Shown here: in pieces, positions 47,019 through 54,481 of the stretch
Position numbering within the stretch: the stretch's first letter is position 1
Layout of the letters: each line of letters starts with the position of its first letter
Origin: Gemmatimonadota bacterium
GTDB taxonomy: Bacteria; Gemmatimonadota; Gemmatimonadetes; Gemmatimonadales; Gemmatimonadaceae
Direction: 5' to 3'
DNA: 64,000 nt
NCBI GenBank assembly: GCA_020161135.1
Contig: JAIUOB010000002.1
Coordinates: 186,001 to 250,000 of the forward strand
Notes under the pieces: model-generated
Database searches by the model: none
What the model saw: the letters and a program-made list of their open reading frames with translations, nothing else
Told to the model about the DNA's origin: nothing
Made by a program: the position numbers and the translations under genes

Positions 47019-47819
47019 CTATCGTCGCATCGTGTTGATCACGATGGCCCCGCACCGGTCGGGGCGCGACGGCAACCCCGGCAGCAACACCGTCTGCGGA
47101 TACACTTCGACACTGCGAAACGTCAGCGGATCGAGCTGCGCCACGCCCTCCGCTTCGAGCGGCGTGGTGTTCAGGTAGAACTGCAGCTGACACGGCGCGC
47201 CTGTCTCCGAGTTGTTGAACACACCAACTCCTGAACGGGTCGTCACCGCCGTGATTTCGCCTTGTCCCCGCTTCAGCAGAATGCCCGGGACCCCCTGCAC
47301 CAACTCCGCCACCGAGTACGGGCGCAGTTCGAGGATCTGCTCGCGTGTGTAGAGGCGACCGGCGCTGGCCTTCATTTGGACCAGGCGGTCCGCCACCAGT
47401 GCAGCATCGGCAGTCGCGGCGTTCGTCTTCGCCGTGATCTCCACCGTGGACAGCGTGCGTGGGTAGCGGCGCATCACGAGCGTCACCGTGTCGCTCGTCG
47501 CACTCCCGATGATGACCTCCCGCTGATACGGGACGTAGCCGATCGAGCGCCCGACGACGACGTGCGGCCCGACCGGCGGCTGCTCGAAGCGAAAGATGCC
47601 GCGCGCGTCCGTGCGGACGGCGCGGTCGGTGCGCGACAGAAAGACCTCGATGTCGGCCATCGGCTTGCCGATGACGTCGACCACGAGCCCGACGAATTGG
47701 TCGACGCGGCCGACCGCCGGCGCCGCCGCAGGACGCCCCTGCGCCTGCGCCCCATTCGCCACGACGGCGCACCCGAGCGCACCGCACACCAACCAGACCT
47801 GCAAGCGGGATCCGAACAT
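47019..47819 (-). CDS. Exported carboxypeptidase-regulatory plus TonB-plug protein without a barrel
   Basis: 266 residues. Signal peptide about 1-27 (ending AQAQ), CarboxypepD_reg-like domain about 38-115 (VGLVVDVIGKPMADIEVFLSR, DARGIFRFEQPPVGPHVVVG), then a TonB-plug-like region about 122-266 (RTLSTVEITAK, LYTREQILELRPYSVAELVQGVPGI, and the closing GAIVINTMRR). No beta barrel follows, as the gene ends in the plug, where a transporter would continue for 500 more residues. Cys pairs (APCQLQ, DRCGAI) may form a disulfide. The gene begins 112 bases after the small sigma-partner gene. Role unknown; perhaps a transducer or decoy for TonB (inference). Confidence 0.75.
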   Translation of the reverse strand: MFGSRLQVWLVCGALGCAVVANGAQAQGRPAAAPAVGRVDQFVGLVVDVIGKPMADIEVFLSRTDRAVRTDARGIFRFEQPPVGPHVVVGRSIGYVPYQREVIIGSATSDTVTLVMRRYPRTLSTVEITAKTNAATADAALVADRLVQMKASAGRLYTREQILELRPYSVAELVQGVPGILLKRGQGEITAVTTRSGVGVFNNSETGAPCQLQFYLNTTPLEAEGVAQLDPLTFRSVEVYPQTVLLPGLPSRPDRCGAIVINTMRR

Positions 47820-47931
47820 GCGCACAAGCTGCGCATTCCCCCGCCCGTTGGCCAGAGTCCCACAAACGCCCGCGGGCGCCGACATCTGCCGGCGCCCGCG
47901 GTCTCAACCTCTACTGTACGCGCCGGCGGAG

Positions 47932-48243
47932 TTACCGCTCGCGCACCGGAATCGCCGCCATGACCTGCGCGGCGACATGCGCCGGCGTCTTCATGCGGCG
48001 GAGCCGGTCGGCATCCTGATCGACCTTCTTCCAGAAGTCGACCTGCCGGGCGTCAGCCAACCGGGCCGCAGCCTCGGTGGTCTCGCCATCCAGCCACTGG
48101 TGAATGACGCTCGCGCTGGCGTCGGCCGCCTGGGTGCCCGGCAGTGGCACCTCCCGATCGGCCAGGGGACGATCCTGCACCGGTGCCGCGTCCCGCGGAC
48201 GGGGCGTGAGATCGTCGTGCGCTTCGTGCTTGGCGGGCATCAT
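47932..48243 (-). CDS. Small soluble partner of the ECF sigma factor
   Basis: 103 residues, no Cys, no membrane helix. The N-terminal half is charged and Pro-rich (DLTPRPRDAAPVQDRPLADREVP), the second half is helical (DASASVIHQWLDGETTEAAARLADARQVDFWKKVDQDADRLRRMKTPAHVAAQVMAAIP). The start overlaps the sigma stop (ATGATG/TGA), which is the usual arrangement for a sigma and its anti-sigma factor, so I suggest it is one. It does not have the zinc-binding or single-TM domain of known classes. The final MKTPAHVAAQVMAAI motif matches the N-terminal helix of several anti-sigma factors in general shape only. Confidence 0.6.
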   Translation of the reverse strand: MMPAKHEAHDDLTPRPRDAAPVQDRPLADREVPLPGTQAADASASVIHQWLDGETTEAAARLADARQVDFWKKVDQDADRLRRMKTPAHVAAQVMAAIPVRER

Positions 48244-48800
48244 GCGTATTTCTCCTCGAGCAGTGCCTGCAGCGCTTCGCGTGCCCTGTGCACGCGCATC
48301 TTCAGGGCCCCTACAGTGGTTCCCAACAACTCCGCCATCTCCTCGTACGACCGGCCTTCGACATGCTTCATGATGAAGGCCTCCCGCAGCGAGGGCGCCA
48401 GGCTCGCCAGCGCCTCGTCGAGATCCTGCCGCAACTCAGTACGGTCGAGATCCTCGTCAGGGCTCGCAAAGCCGGACGGCTGATCGTCCTCGTCGTAGCT
48501 CAGGTGCGTGCGCCGAATGTTCTTCAGCCAGTCCTTGCACCCGTTCGCGACGATCCGGAAGAGCCAGGCGTCGAATCGTCCCCGGACTTCACCCAAATGG
48601 TGATAGGCCTTGATGAACGACGTCTGGAGAATGTCCTCGGCGACGTCGGGACTGCCCGTCATGCCGAGTGCGTGTCGGTACAGCGGATCGCTGTACCGGC
48701 CAATCAGCAGCGCAAACGCATCGCGATCACCCCCAAGTACCCGGGAGATGACGTCCTGATCGGAGTCGATGTCGTTCGGAGGAGTTTCGGATTCCGCCAT
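48240..48800 (-). CDS. ECF-type RNA polymerase sigma factor
   Basis: 186 residues. Sigma region 2 about 25-95 (DAFALLIGRYSDPLYRHALGMTGSPDVAEDILQTSFIKAYHHLG, GRFDAWLFRIVANGCKDWLKN) and region 4 about 125-180 (EALASLAPSLREAFIMKHVEGRSYEEMAELLGTTVGALKMRVHRAREALQ). Typical two-domain ECF lacking region 3. It recognises promoters of envelope or transport genes. Start at 48800 is preferred to 48842, since family members begin with a short acidic segment like MAESETPPND. Overlaps the 103-aa partner by 4 bases. The downstream plug-type gene, susC and susD are plausible targets (inference from order). Confidence 0.93.
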   Translation of the reverse strand: MAESETPPNDIDSDQDVISRVLGGDRDAFALLIGRYSDPLYRHALGMTGSPDVAEDILQTSFIKAYHHLGEVRGRFDAWLFRIVANGCKDWLKNIRRTHLSYDEDDQPSGFASPDEDLDRTELRQDLDEALASLAPSLREAFIMKHVEGRSYEEMAELLGTTVGALKMRVHRAREALQALLEEKYA

Positions 48801-48914
48801 GGTCACGGCGCTAGGATAACGCCGACCCCTGCGTATCGACACCCCTGCGGACGTCCGATCCGTAACGGACGCTGCTGGTCGTCTCGTGGGAAGGACGACG
48901 AAGGCGTGGGATGG

Positions 48915-50042
48915 TCACACGTCCTGTCGAGAGGGTATCGGCACCTCGTCGCCCAAACTCCAGTGTTTTGCCCGGATTGAAACACCGTGCTGGTCGAGCC
49001 GCGGCGCCTCCAAGCGAACTCGGCCATTCCACAGTGGGGGCATGCCGCCGTCCGCCGCGGGCGTGACATCGGCCAGCGCCTCCGCCACGGTGCGCACCAC
49101 CCCGCACGGGACGCCGGCGGCCGAGAGCCGCGGCATCCAGTAGGCGGCGGGCTGCGTGGCCACCTGCGCTGCTATCGTTGCGACGACCCGCGCCCGCTGG
49201 GCGATACGTCCGGCGTTGGTCGCCAGTGTTGCGTCGCCGGCCAGGTCGGGGAGATCGAGCGCACGCGCAGCCGCCGTCCATTGCGTGTCGTTGCCCACCG
49301 CGATGACCAGCGCGCGGTCGGCCGCCTGGAAGAGCTGATAGGGGACCAGGTTCGCGTGCGCGTTGCCCCAGCGTCTGGCGTCGGCGCCTCCCACGACCAC
49401 GTTGGCCGCGACATTGACGAGCGCGGCCCGCGCGCTGGCCTCGAGCGACACCCGCACGTGCCGCTGCGCCGCCGGCAGCGGACCCGACGCCAGCCCCCGG
49501 GCGGCCAGCGCCGCGAGAATTCCGATGGCGGCGTCCTTGCCGGCGGTCACGTCGGCCATGGCCACCCCCACCTTCATGGGCTCGCCCTCGGGCTCGCCGG
49601 TGATGGCCATCCACCCGCTCTCTGCCTGCACCACGAAGTCGTAGCCCGGGCGCATGCTGGGTGGCTCGAATCCGGCGATGGTGCACCAGATGAGCCGTTC
49701 GTGTTGCGCCAGCAAGGACGCAGCATCGAGCCCATAGCGAGCCAAAGCGCCCGGCAGGAAGTTCTCCACCACGACATCAGCGCCGGCCAGAAGGGTGTGA
49801 ATGAGCGCGAGGTCGGCCTCGAGCCCGAAGTCGAGTGCGATGCTGTGCTTGTTGCGATTGACGCTCAGGAAGTAGGCCGACTGCCCGTCCTCCCGGAACG
49901 GCGGCCCCCATCCCCGCGTGTCGTCCCCGGTTCCCGGACGCTCGACCTTGATGACCGTCGCCCCGAGGTCGCCCAGCATCATCGTGCACAGCGGCCCCGC
50001 CAGCACCCGTGACAGGTCCAGCACGCGAATCCCTTCAAGCAT
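48915..50042 (-). CDS. Class III CoA transferase (CaiB/BaiF/Frc family)
   Basis: 375 residues. Begins MLEGIRVLDLSRVLAGPLCTMMLGDLGATVIKVERPGTGDDTR, the class III signature; the catalytic Asp164 lies in VGVAMADVTAGKDAAIGILAAL; the C-terminal domain has ADRALVIAVGNDTQW and GVPCGVVRTVAEAL. These enzymes move CoA between carboxylic acids through aspartyl-anhydride intermediates (formyl, oxalate, carnitine, bile acids, succinate/citramalate). The specific acids cannot be named. Start ATG 50042. Its leader (minus strand) contains a purine-rich tract. It ends 115 bases upstream of the sigma gene start. Confidence 0.93.
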   Translation of the reverse strand: MLEGIRVLDLSRVLAGPLCTMMLGDLGATVIKVERPGTGDDTRGWGPPFREDGQSAYFLSVNRNKHSIALDFGLEADLALIHTLLAGADVVVENFLPGALARYGLDAASLLAQHERLIWCTIAGFEPPSMRPGYDFVVQAESGWMAITGEPEGEPMKVGVAMADVTAGKDAAIGILAALAARGLASGPLPAAQRHVRVSLEASARAALVNVAANVVVGGADARRWGNAHANLVPYQLFQAADRALVIAVGNDTQWTAAARALDLPDLAGDATLATNAGRIAQRARVVATIAAQVATQPAAYWMPRLSAAGVPCGVVRTVAEALADVTPAADGGMPPLWNGRVRLEAPRLDQHGVSIRAKHWSLGDEVPIPSRQDV

Positions 50043-50082
50043 CGGTGACCCTATGGTGTTGCGTTGATGTGTCTTTTGAGAT

Positions 50083-50121
50083 CCACTTCTTCCCTCCCCC
50101 TCTCCCTCTTCCCCCTCTTCC
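50083..50121. repeat. Pyrimidine/purine-biased tract upstream of the CoA transferase
   Basis: About 39 bases of almost only C and T on the plus strand (cttcttccctccccctctccctcttccc...). On the minus strand it is a purine run 40 bases before the CoA transferase ATG. A low-complexity tract of this sort may form triplex or bind regulators; function unknown. A comparable purine run is at 55150-55197. Confidence 0.6.
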
Positions 50122-50341
50122 CTGATCCTACGCAAGGCCCCCTAACCCACCCCCACCTCGCCATTATATGTGTGAATCCACCCGAAAATCGAGCCGCTGC
50201 GCCTTGCATAGATGCCGAAAAATCATATAGTTACCCGCGTTCCGGTGGACGCGGAACATGCATCGGCGCCTGTGGGCTGCCCGTGCACCGCACGCGCCCA
50301 CGTTGACGCTCAAGTCTGGCGGTAAGGAGTCCGCTCCATCC

Positions 50342-51232
50342 ATGGCTGATCTGCCGCAGGTCGACGACGAATCGATCGCCGAGTCCGACGCGCCCCCCGC
50401 TGCCCCGACGCCGCGTCGCGGCCCCGGGCACCGCGCTGCCGACGCCCGCGATACCGCCGCCGAAATGGCGCAGCGGGCCCATGAGATCAGCCTGGAGGCG
50501 GGCAGCCGCATGGCCGGTGCGATGCGCGACGTGGTCGGCGCCGCCGCCGGCCTGAGCGCCTTCGTCATCGAGAGCGCGCGCGACCTCATCAACTACATGG
50601 TGCGGCGCGGGCAGATGAACCAGGACGAGGGCGATACCCTCATCCAGCAGGCCGAGGCGGCGTACATCGCCAAGCACGGCTCGCTCCCCAAGCCCGAGCC
50701 CAAGGCGCCGCCGCCGAAGCCCATCCCGCTCGGCCAGATGCCCAAGGCCGTGGCCGCGCCCGCTGCCGCCGCCGAGGCGGCGCTCGAGGCGCGCGCCGCG
50801 ATGCGCATTGAGCCGCAGAAGCCGTCGGACAAGGTCACCTTCGCCCCGCTCCCGCCCAAGCCGACCCCGAAGCCGGCCGCCAAGCCCGCAGCGGCGCCGG
50901 CCAAGCCCGAAGCCAAGGCTGAGGTGAAGGTGGAGCCGAAGGCCGAGCCCAAGTCGGCGGCGAAGGCCCCGGCCAAGGCGGCACCGGCACCGGCCGCGAA
51001 GGCGGCTCCGGCCAAGGCGCCTGCCAAGGCTCCGGCGGCCGCGCCGGCCAAGGCGCCCGCCAAGCCCGCCGCCAAGGCACCGGCCAAGCCGGCGCCGAAG
51101 GCCCCGGCCAAGGCCCCAGCCAAGCCGGCCGCGAAGGCCCCGGTGAAGGCCGCGCCCGCCAAGGCGCCGGCCAAGCCCGCCGCGAAGCCTGCGGCCAAGG
51201 CGCCGGCCAAGAAGGCCGCGAAGAAGAAGTAA
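50342..51232 (+). CDS. Phasin-like protein with histone H1-like Ala/Lys/Pro tail
   Basis: 296 residues. The N-terminal 30 residues are acidic/Pro-rich; residues about 30-115 are amphipathic helices with AREL-like motif ARDLINYMVRRGQMNQDEGDTLI, resembling the phasin domain of polyhydroxyalkanoate granule proteins (COG3937 type). Residues about 115-205 are a Pro/Ala/Lys linker and 205-296 are a long (A/P)KAP/KPAAK tail, like the C-terminus of PhaF/AlgP and of histone H1. Such proteins bind granules or DNA. Start ATG 50342 follows ggtaaggag, 12 bases away. It precedes the GHMP kinase by 18 bases, so they are probably co-transcribed. Codon use in the tail is biased to GCC/AAG, as usual. Confidence 0.75.
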   Translation: MADLPQVDDESIAESDAPPAAPTPRRGPGHRAADARDTAAEMAQRAHEISLEAGSRMAGAMRDVVGAAAGLSAFVIESARDLINYMVRRGQMNQDEGDTLIQQAEAAYIAKHGSLPKPEPKAPPPKPIPLGQMPKAVAAPAAAAEAALEARAAMRIEPQKPSDKVTFAPLPPKPTPKPAAKPAAAPAKPEAKAEVKVEPKAEPKSAAKAPAKAAPAPAAKAAPAKAPAKAPAAAPAKAPAKPAAKAPAKPAPKAPAKAPAKPAAKAPVKAAPAKAPAKPAAKPAAKAPAKKAAKKK

Positions 51233-51250
51233 GCCCGCGACGATCGCGTG

Positions 51251-52216
51251 ATGGACCATCGCGTGATCGTCGCGTCGGCACCGACCCGCCTCGACTTCGG
51301 TGGAGGGTGGACTGACGTCCCCCCCTACGCCGAAGAGCGAGGCGGTTTCGTATGCAACCTCGCGATCGACCGCCGCGCGACGGTGACGCTGCGTCCCGCC
51401 GCACCACACGACGGGGCACGCACCGACCCGTCGGCTGGTGACCAGGCGCTCGTGCGCGCGGCGCTCCGTCGCGCCGATGTGCACGACCACGTGGCGCAGC
51501 TGCGCAGTGACTTCCCCATCGGCGCGGGACTCGGCGGCTCCTCGGCGGCGGGTGTCGCGCTGGCGGCAGCGCTCGCCACGCTGCGTGGCGACCCGTGCAG
51601 CCTCGACACGCTGGCTGAGCGGAGTCGCACGGTTGAGGTGGAGGAGCTGGGTATCGCCGGTGGCCGGCAGGATCACTACGCGGCGGCGTACGGCGGCGCG
51701 TTGGGGATCACCTTTGGCGCCACGACGCGCGTGCAGACGCTCGAGCTGTCGTCAGACACGATCGCCGCGCTCGAGTCGCGCCTGCTCGTGGTCTACACCG
51801 GCGAATCGCGCATATCGGCCGAGACGATCACGGGGGTGCTCGATGCGTATCGCGCGCGCGAGCGGCGCGTGGTGGATGCGCTCGACCGCATGGCGATTCT
51901 CGCGCGCGCGATGCGCTCGGCGCTCATCGCCGGCGACCTGGGGACGCTTGGTGCGCTGCTCGACGAGCACTGGGAGCACCAGCGCAGCCTGCATCCGGCG
52001 ATCACGACGGCGCGCATCGACGCGATCGAGGGGGCGGTGCGGGCGGCGGGTGCGCAGGGGTTCAAGGCGCTGGGCGCGAGTGGCGGCGGGTGCGTGCTGG
52101 TGCTGGCGGCCGCGTCGCGGGTGGCCGAGGTGTGGTCGGCGGCCGCGTCGCTGGGCGAGCCCCTGGCGTGGCGTGTCGCGCGTGAGGGGGTGCGGGTGGA
52201 GCGCTCCTCCCGGTAA
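51251..52216 (+). CDS. GHMP-family sugar kinase (heptose-7-phosphate-kinase-like)
   Basis: 321 residues. Contains the three GHMP motifs: APTRLDFGGGWTDVPPY near the N-terminus, the ATP-binding PIGAGLGGSSAAGVALAAAL, and the C-terminal GASGGGCVLVLAAA. The pattern is closest to D-glycero-D-manno-heptose 7-phosphate kinase (HddA) or fucokinase-like enzymes. These phosphorylate sugars used in surface glycans. ATG 51251 chosen over GTG 51248. It lies between the phasin-like gene and an M20 peptidase with 9 bases to the latter; no other heptose-pathway gene is in sight, so the substrate remains open. Confidence 0.85.
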   Translation: MDHRVIVASAPTRLDFGGGWTDVPPYAEERGGFVCNLAIDRRATVTLRPAAPHDGARTDPSAGDQALVRAALRRADVHDHVAQLRSDFPIGAGLGGSSAAGVALAAALATLRGDPCSLDTLAERSRTVEVEELGIAGGRQDHYAAAYGGALGITFGATTRVQTLELSSDTIAALESRLLVVYTGESRISAETITGVLDAYRARERRVVDALDRMAILARAMRSALIAGDLGTLGALLDEHWEHQRSLHPAITTARIDAIEGAVRAAGAQGFKALGASGGGCVLVLAAASRVAEVWSAAASLGEPLAWRVAREGVRVERSSR

Positions 52217-52225
52217 ACTGCGGGG

Positions 52226-53389
52226 GTGACGAACCGATTCCCGCTCGATCCCGTCGCGCTCACCGAAGCGCTGGTCGCTGTCGATTCGCGCAATCCGTCG
52301 CTCGTGCCCGGCGCGCCGGGCGAGCGCGCGGTGGCCACGTTGCTGGCCGACATCCTGTCGGGGTGGGGCTTCGCGGTGTCGGTGGACGAGGTGGCGGCGG
52401 GGCGCCCGAACGTGGTGGCCCGCATCGGGCCGGTGGGACGCACGCCGCTCGTGCTCAACGGGCATCTCGATGTCGTGGGCACCGAGGGCATGACGCACGC
52501 GCCGTTCACGGCGACGCGCCGCGACGGCGACCTGTATGCGCGTGGTGCCTCGGACATGAAGGGCGGTATCGCGGCGATGTGCGTGGCGGCTGCCCGCGCG
52601 GCCGCGCGCGGTGCGTTGCACAGCGAGATCATCATCGCGGCGGTGTGCGACGAGGAGTACGAGAGCATCGGTACGCGCGCGCTGCTGACGCGCGGATTGC
52701 GCGCAACCGGCGCGATCGTGACCGAGCCGACGCGGTGTGCGGTGGTGCCGGCGCACAAGGGATTCGCGTGGGTCGAAGTGGCCTTCACAGGCCGCGCCGC
52801 ACACGGCAGCCGCTACGACGTGGGTGTCGACGCGGTGCGCCACGCGGGGCTGCTGCTGGCCGCGCTCGACCGGCATGAGCGCGAGGTGCTCACGACGCGC
52901 ACGCACCCCTTGCTCGGGCGTGCGAGCCTGCATGCGTCGATGATCGAGGGCGGCACCGGGTGGTCGACGTATGCCGAGCACTGCCGGCTGCGCATCGAGC
53001 GTCGCACGCTGCCGGGCGAGGCGGCCGATGTGGGGCTGGCCGAAGTGCAGGTGCTTCTCGACGCCCTGCGCGACGAGCGTGCGGAGGTGCAGGCGACCAG
53101 CACGCTGGTGTGCGCGCAGCCGCCACTCGACATCGCGTCCGACGCGCCCCTGGTCGCGGCGGTGCAACGCGCGGCGCAGCAGCAGGGCCTGCCGGGTGCG
53201 CTGGAGGGGCTGTCGTGCTGGACCGATGCGGCGCTGTTCGCGGCGGCGGGCATTCCGGCGGTGTGTTTCGGTCCCGGCGACATCGCGCGGGCGCACGCGG
53301 CCACGGAGTGGGTGGAGGTGTCGCAGCTCGAGCAGGCGGCGGCGGTGCTGGAGTCGGTGTGCGGCGCGTGGGGCACGCACGCGGCGTGA
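52226..53389 (+). CDS. M20 family zinc peptidase (ArgE/DapE/ACY1 group)
   Basis: 387 residues from GTG 52226. Zinc ligands and catalysis: His80/Asp82 (LNGHLDVVGTEG), bridging Asp110 (RGASDMKGGIAAM), and Glu143/Glu144 (CDEEYESIGT); a later His in the final third (CFGPGD.ARAHAATEWV) fits the last metal ligand. Dimerisation domain about 180-290 (HAGLLLAALDRHEREVLTTR). Such enzymes deacylate N-acyl amino acids or dipeptides, or succinyl-diaminopimelate. The substrate is not fixed by the sequence. Close to the GHMP kinase and 17 bases before the 71-aa gene, all plus strand. Confidence 0.9.
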   Translation: MTNRFPLDPVALTEALVAVDSRNPSLVPGAPGERAVATLLADILSGWGFAVSVDEVAAGRPNVVARIGPVGRTPLVLNGHLDVVGTEGMTHAPFTATRRDGDLYARGASDMKGGIAAMCVAAARAAARGALHSEIIIAAVCDEEYESIGTRALLTRGLRATGAIVTEPTRCAVVPAHKGFAWVEVAFTGRAAHGSRYDVGVDAVRHAGLLLAALDRHEREVLTTRTHPLLGRASLHASMIEGGTGWSTYAEHCRLRIERRTLPGEAADVGLAEVQVLLDALRDERAEVQATSTLVCAQPPLDIASDAPLVAAVQRAAQQQGLPGALEGLSCWTDAALFAAAGIPAVCFGPGDIARAHAATEWVEVSQLEQAAAVLESVCGAWGTHAA

Positions 53390-53406
53390 TGCGCTAGGTT
53401 GCCCGC

Positions 53407-53622
53407 ATGCACTTCACCACCGCCCAGTACGACGCGCTCGAGCGCGCGATCATCGACGGCACGCGCCTGCGCTGCATGCGGCGCGGCACTGAGTTCGTCG
53501 TGATTCCCGAACGGCTGCGGGTGGAGGGCGGCCGCGAGATCATCGTCGCGCGGCACCCGAGCACGGGAAGCCGGCTCGAGCTGGTCCTGGACGAGATCGA
53601 CGCGCTCGAGGTGGTGCGGTGA
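53407..53622 (+). CDS. 71-residue protein coupled to the RNase H-like gene
   Basis: 71 residues, no signal peptide, no Cys motif. Pattern is a small alpha-beta domain: MHFTTAQYDALERAIIDG, TRLRCMRRGTEFVVIPERLRVEGGREIIVARHPSTGSRLELVLDEIDALEVV. The strands (EFVVIPERL; EIIVARHP; LELVLDEIDALEVV) suggest a compact beta-sheet of SH3-like or YjbR-like kind, but no family recognised. The stop (TGA) overlaps the next GTG (GTGA), so it is translated together with the RNase H homologue and probably works with it. Confidence 0.7.
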   Translation: MHFTTAQYDALERAIIDGTRLRCMRRGTEFVVIPERLRVEGGREIIVARHPSTGSRLELVLDEIDALEVVR

Positions 53623-54245
53623 GTGCGCGGTATCCGCTGGTGGCGGTGTTTGCCGACGAGAGCTGCCTGGGGAACGGCAAGGCGGGCGCGACACCGGGCG
53701 GATTGGGCGCACTGGTCGAATTCCAGGGCGCCGACGGATCGGTGCGTCGCTTCGACCTGTGGGCGAGCGAGCCGGACACCACCAACAACCGCATGGCGCT
53801 GCGCTCGGTGATCGACACCTTCGCGGCGATGTCGCGCAAGGGGAACGCGCTGTCGGTGCACTTCACCACTGACTCGCGCTACATCGTGGATGGCATGACG
53901 AGCTGGGTGCGCGGCTGGATGGCGCGCGGTTGGCGGCGCAAGGAAGGCGCTGTGGAGAACGTCGAGCTGTGGCAGCAGGCGGTGTCCGCGATCGCGATGC
54001 ACGAGGTGCAGTGGAGCTGGGTGCGTGGCCACGCCGGGCATCCGCAGAACGAATACGCGAATCACCTCGCGACCCGCGCGGCCGCGGCACAGGACAGCTC
54101 GGGCGGCCTGGTGCCCTCGTCGTTCACGACCTGGTGGGAGTCGTACCGCGGTACGCGGCAGCCGCTGACACCGTTTCCCGCAGCGGAACGGTTCGTGCCA
54201 GCGCCGGCGTTACCGGCCGCTTCAATGGCGCGTCGAGAAGGGTAA
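53619..54245 (+). CDS. RNase H fold protein with degenerate active site
   Basis: 208 residues from GTG 53619. Strongly like RNase HI in overall pattern: FADESCLGNG, TTNNRMALRSVIDTF, SVHFTTDSRYIVDGMTSW, MARGWRRKEGAVENVELWQQ, WSWVRGHAGHPQNEYANHLA. Of the four acidic catalytic residues, Asp13 (E. coli D10) and Asp85 (D70) are present, His138 (H124) too, but the Glu48 position is Ala60 and the Asp134 position is Asn148. The Glu48 loss would be expected to destroy metal-dependent cleavage, so RNA:DNA binding without cutting, or changed chemistry, is possible. A 55-residue C-terminal extension is not seen in the E. coli enzyme. Co-translated with the 71-aa gene upstream. Confidence 0.85.
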   Translation: MSARYPLVAVFADESCLGNGKAGATPGGLGALVEFQGADGSVRRFDLWASEPDTTNNRMALRSVIDTFAAMSRKGNALSVHFTTDSRYIVDGMTSWVRGWMARGWRRKEGAVENVELWQQAVSAIAMHEVQWSWVRGHAGHPQNEYANHLATRAAAAQDSSGGLVPSSFTTWWESYRGTRQPLTPFPAAERFVPAPALPAASMARREG

Positions 54246-54301
54246 GTCGGCTTCCGTCGACACCTCGGCCGAGCTCGCGGCCGGCTCCACCCTCGACGTC
54301 C

Positions 54302-54481
54302 ATGTTCAAGTTCCTCCTCATCCTCGCGCTGGGCGTTGCCATCGGGTACGGCTACGGCTGGCGTGATGCCCAGCAGCACGAGAAGCCGCTCCAGGAGCGC
54401 GTGCTCGAGCAGGTCGGGGGCAAGACGCGCGCGCAGATGGGGAACGACATCGACGCCAAGCTGGGACAGGCGGAGCGGTGA
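54302..54481 (+). CDS. Small N-terminally anchored protein
   Basis: 59 residues. MFKFLLILALGVAIGYGYGWRDAQQ is a single membrane helix with a glycine/tyrosine face, followed by a charged helical tail (EKPLQERVLEQVGGKTRAQMGNDIDAKLG). The stop overlaps the next GTG by 4 bases (GTGA). Likely a membrane tether or assembly helper for the double zinc ribbon protein (inference). No family recognised; short but consistent codon bias in the frame. Confidence 0.65.
   Translation: MFKFLLILALGVAIGYGYGWRDAQQHEKPLQERVLEQVGGKTRAQMGNDIDAKLGQAER

Noticed and set aside
48852..48871. Six-base hairpin (cgtccg/cggacg) downstream of the CoA transferase
   Set aside because: Short, no T-tract; may occur by chance in GC-rich DNA.
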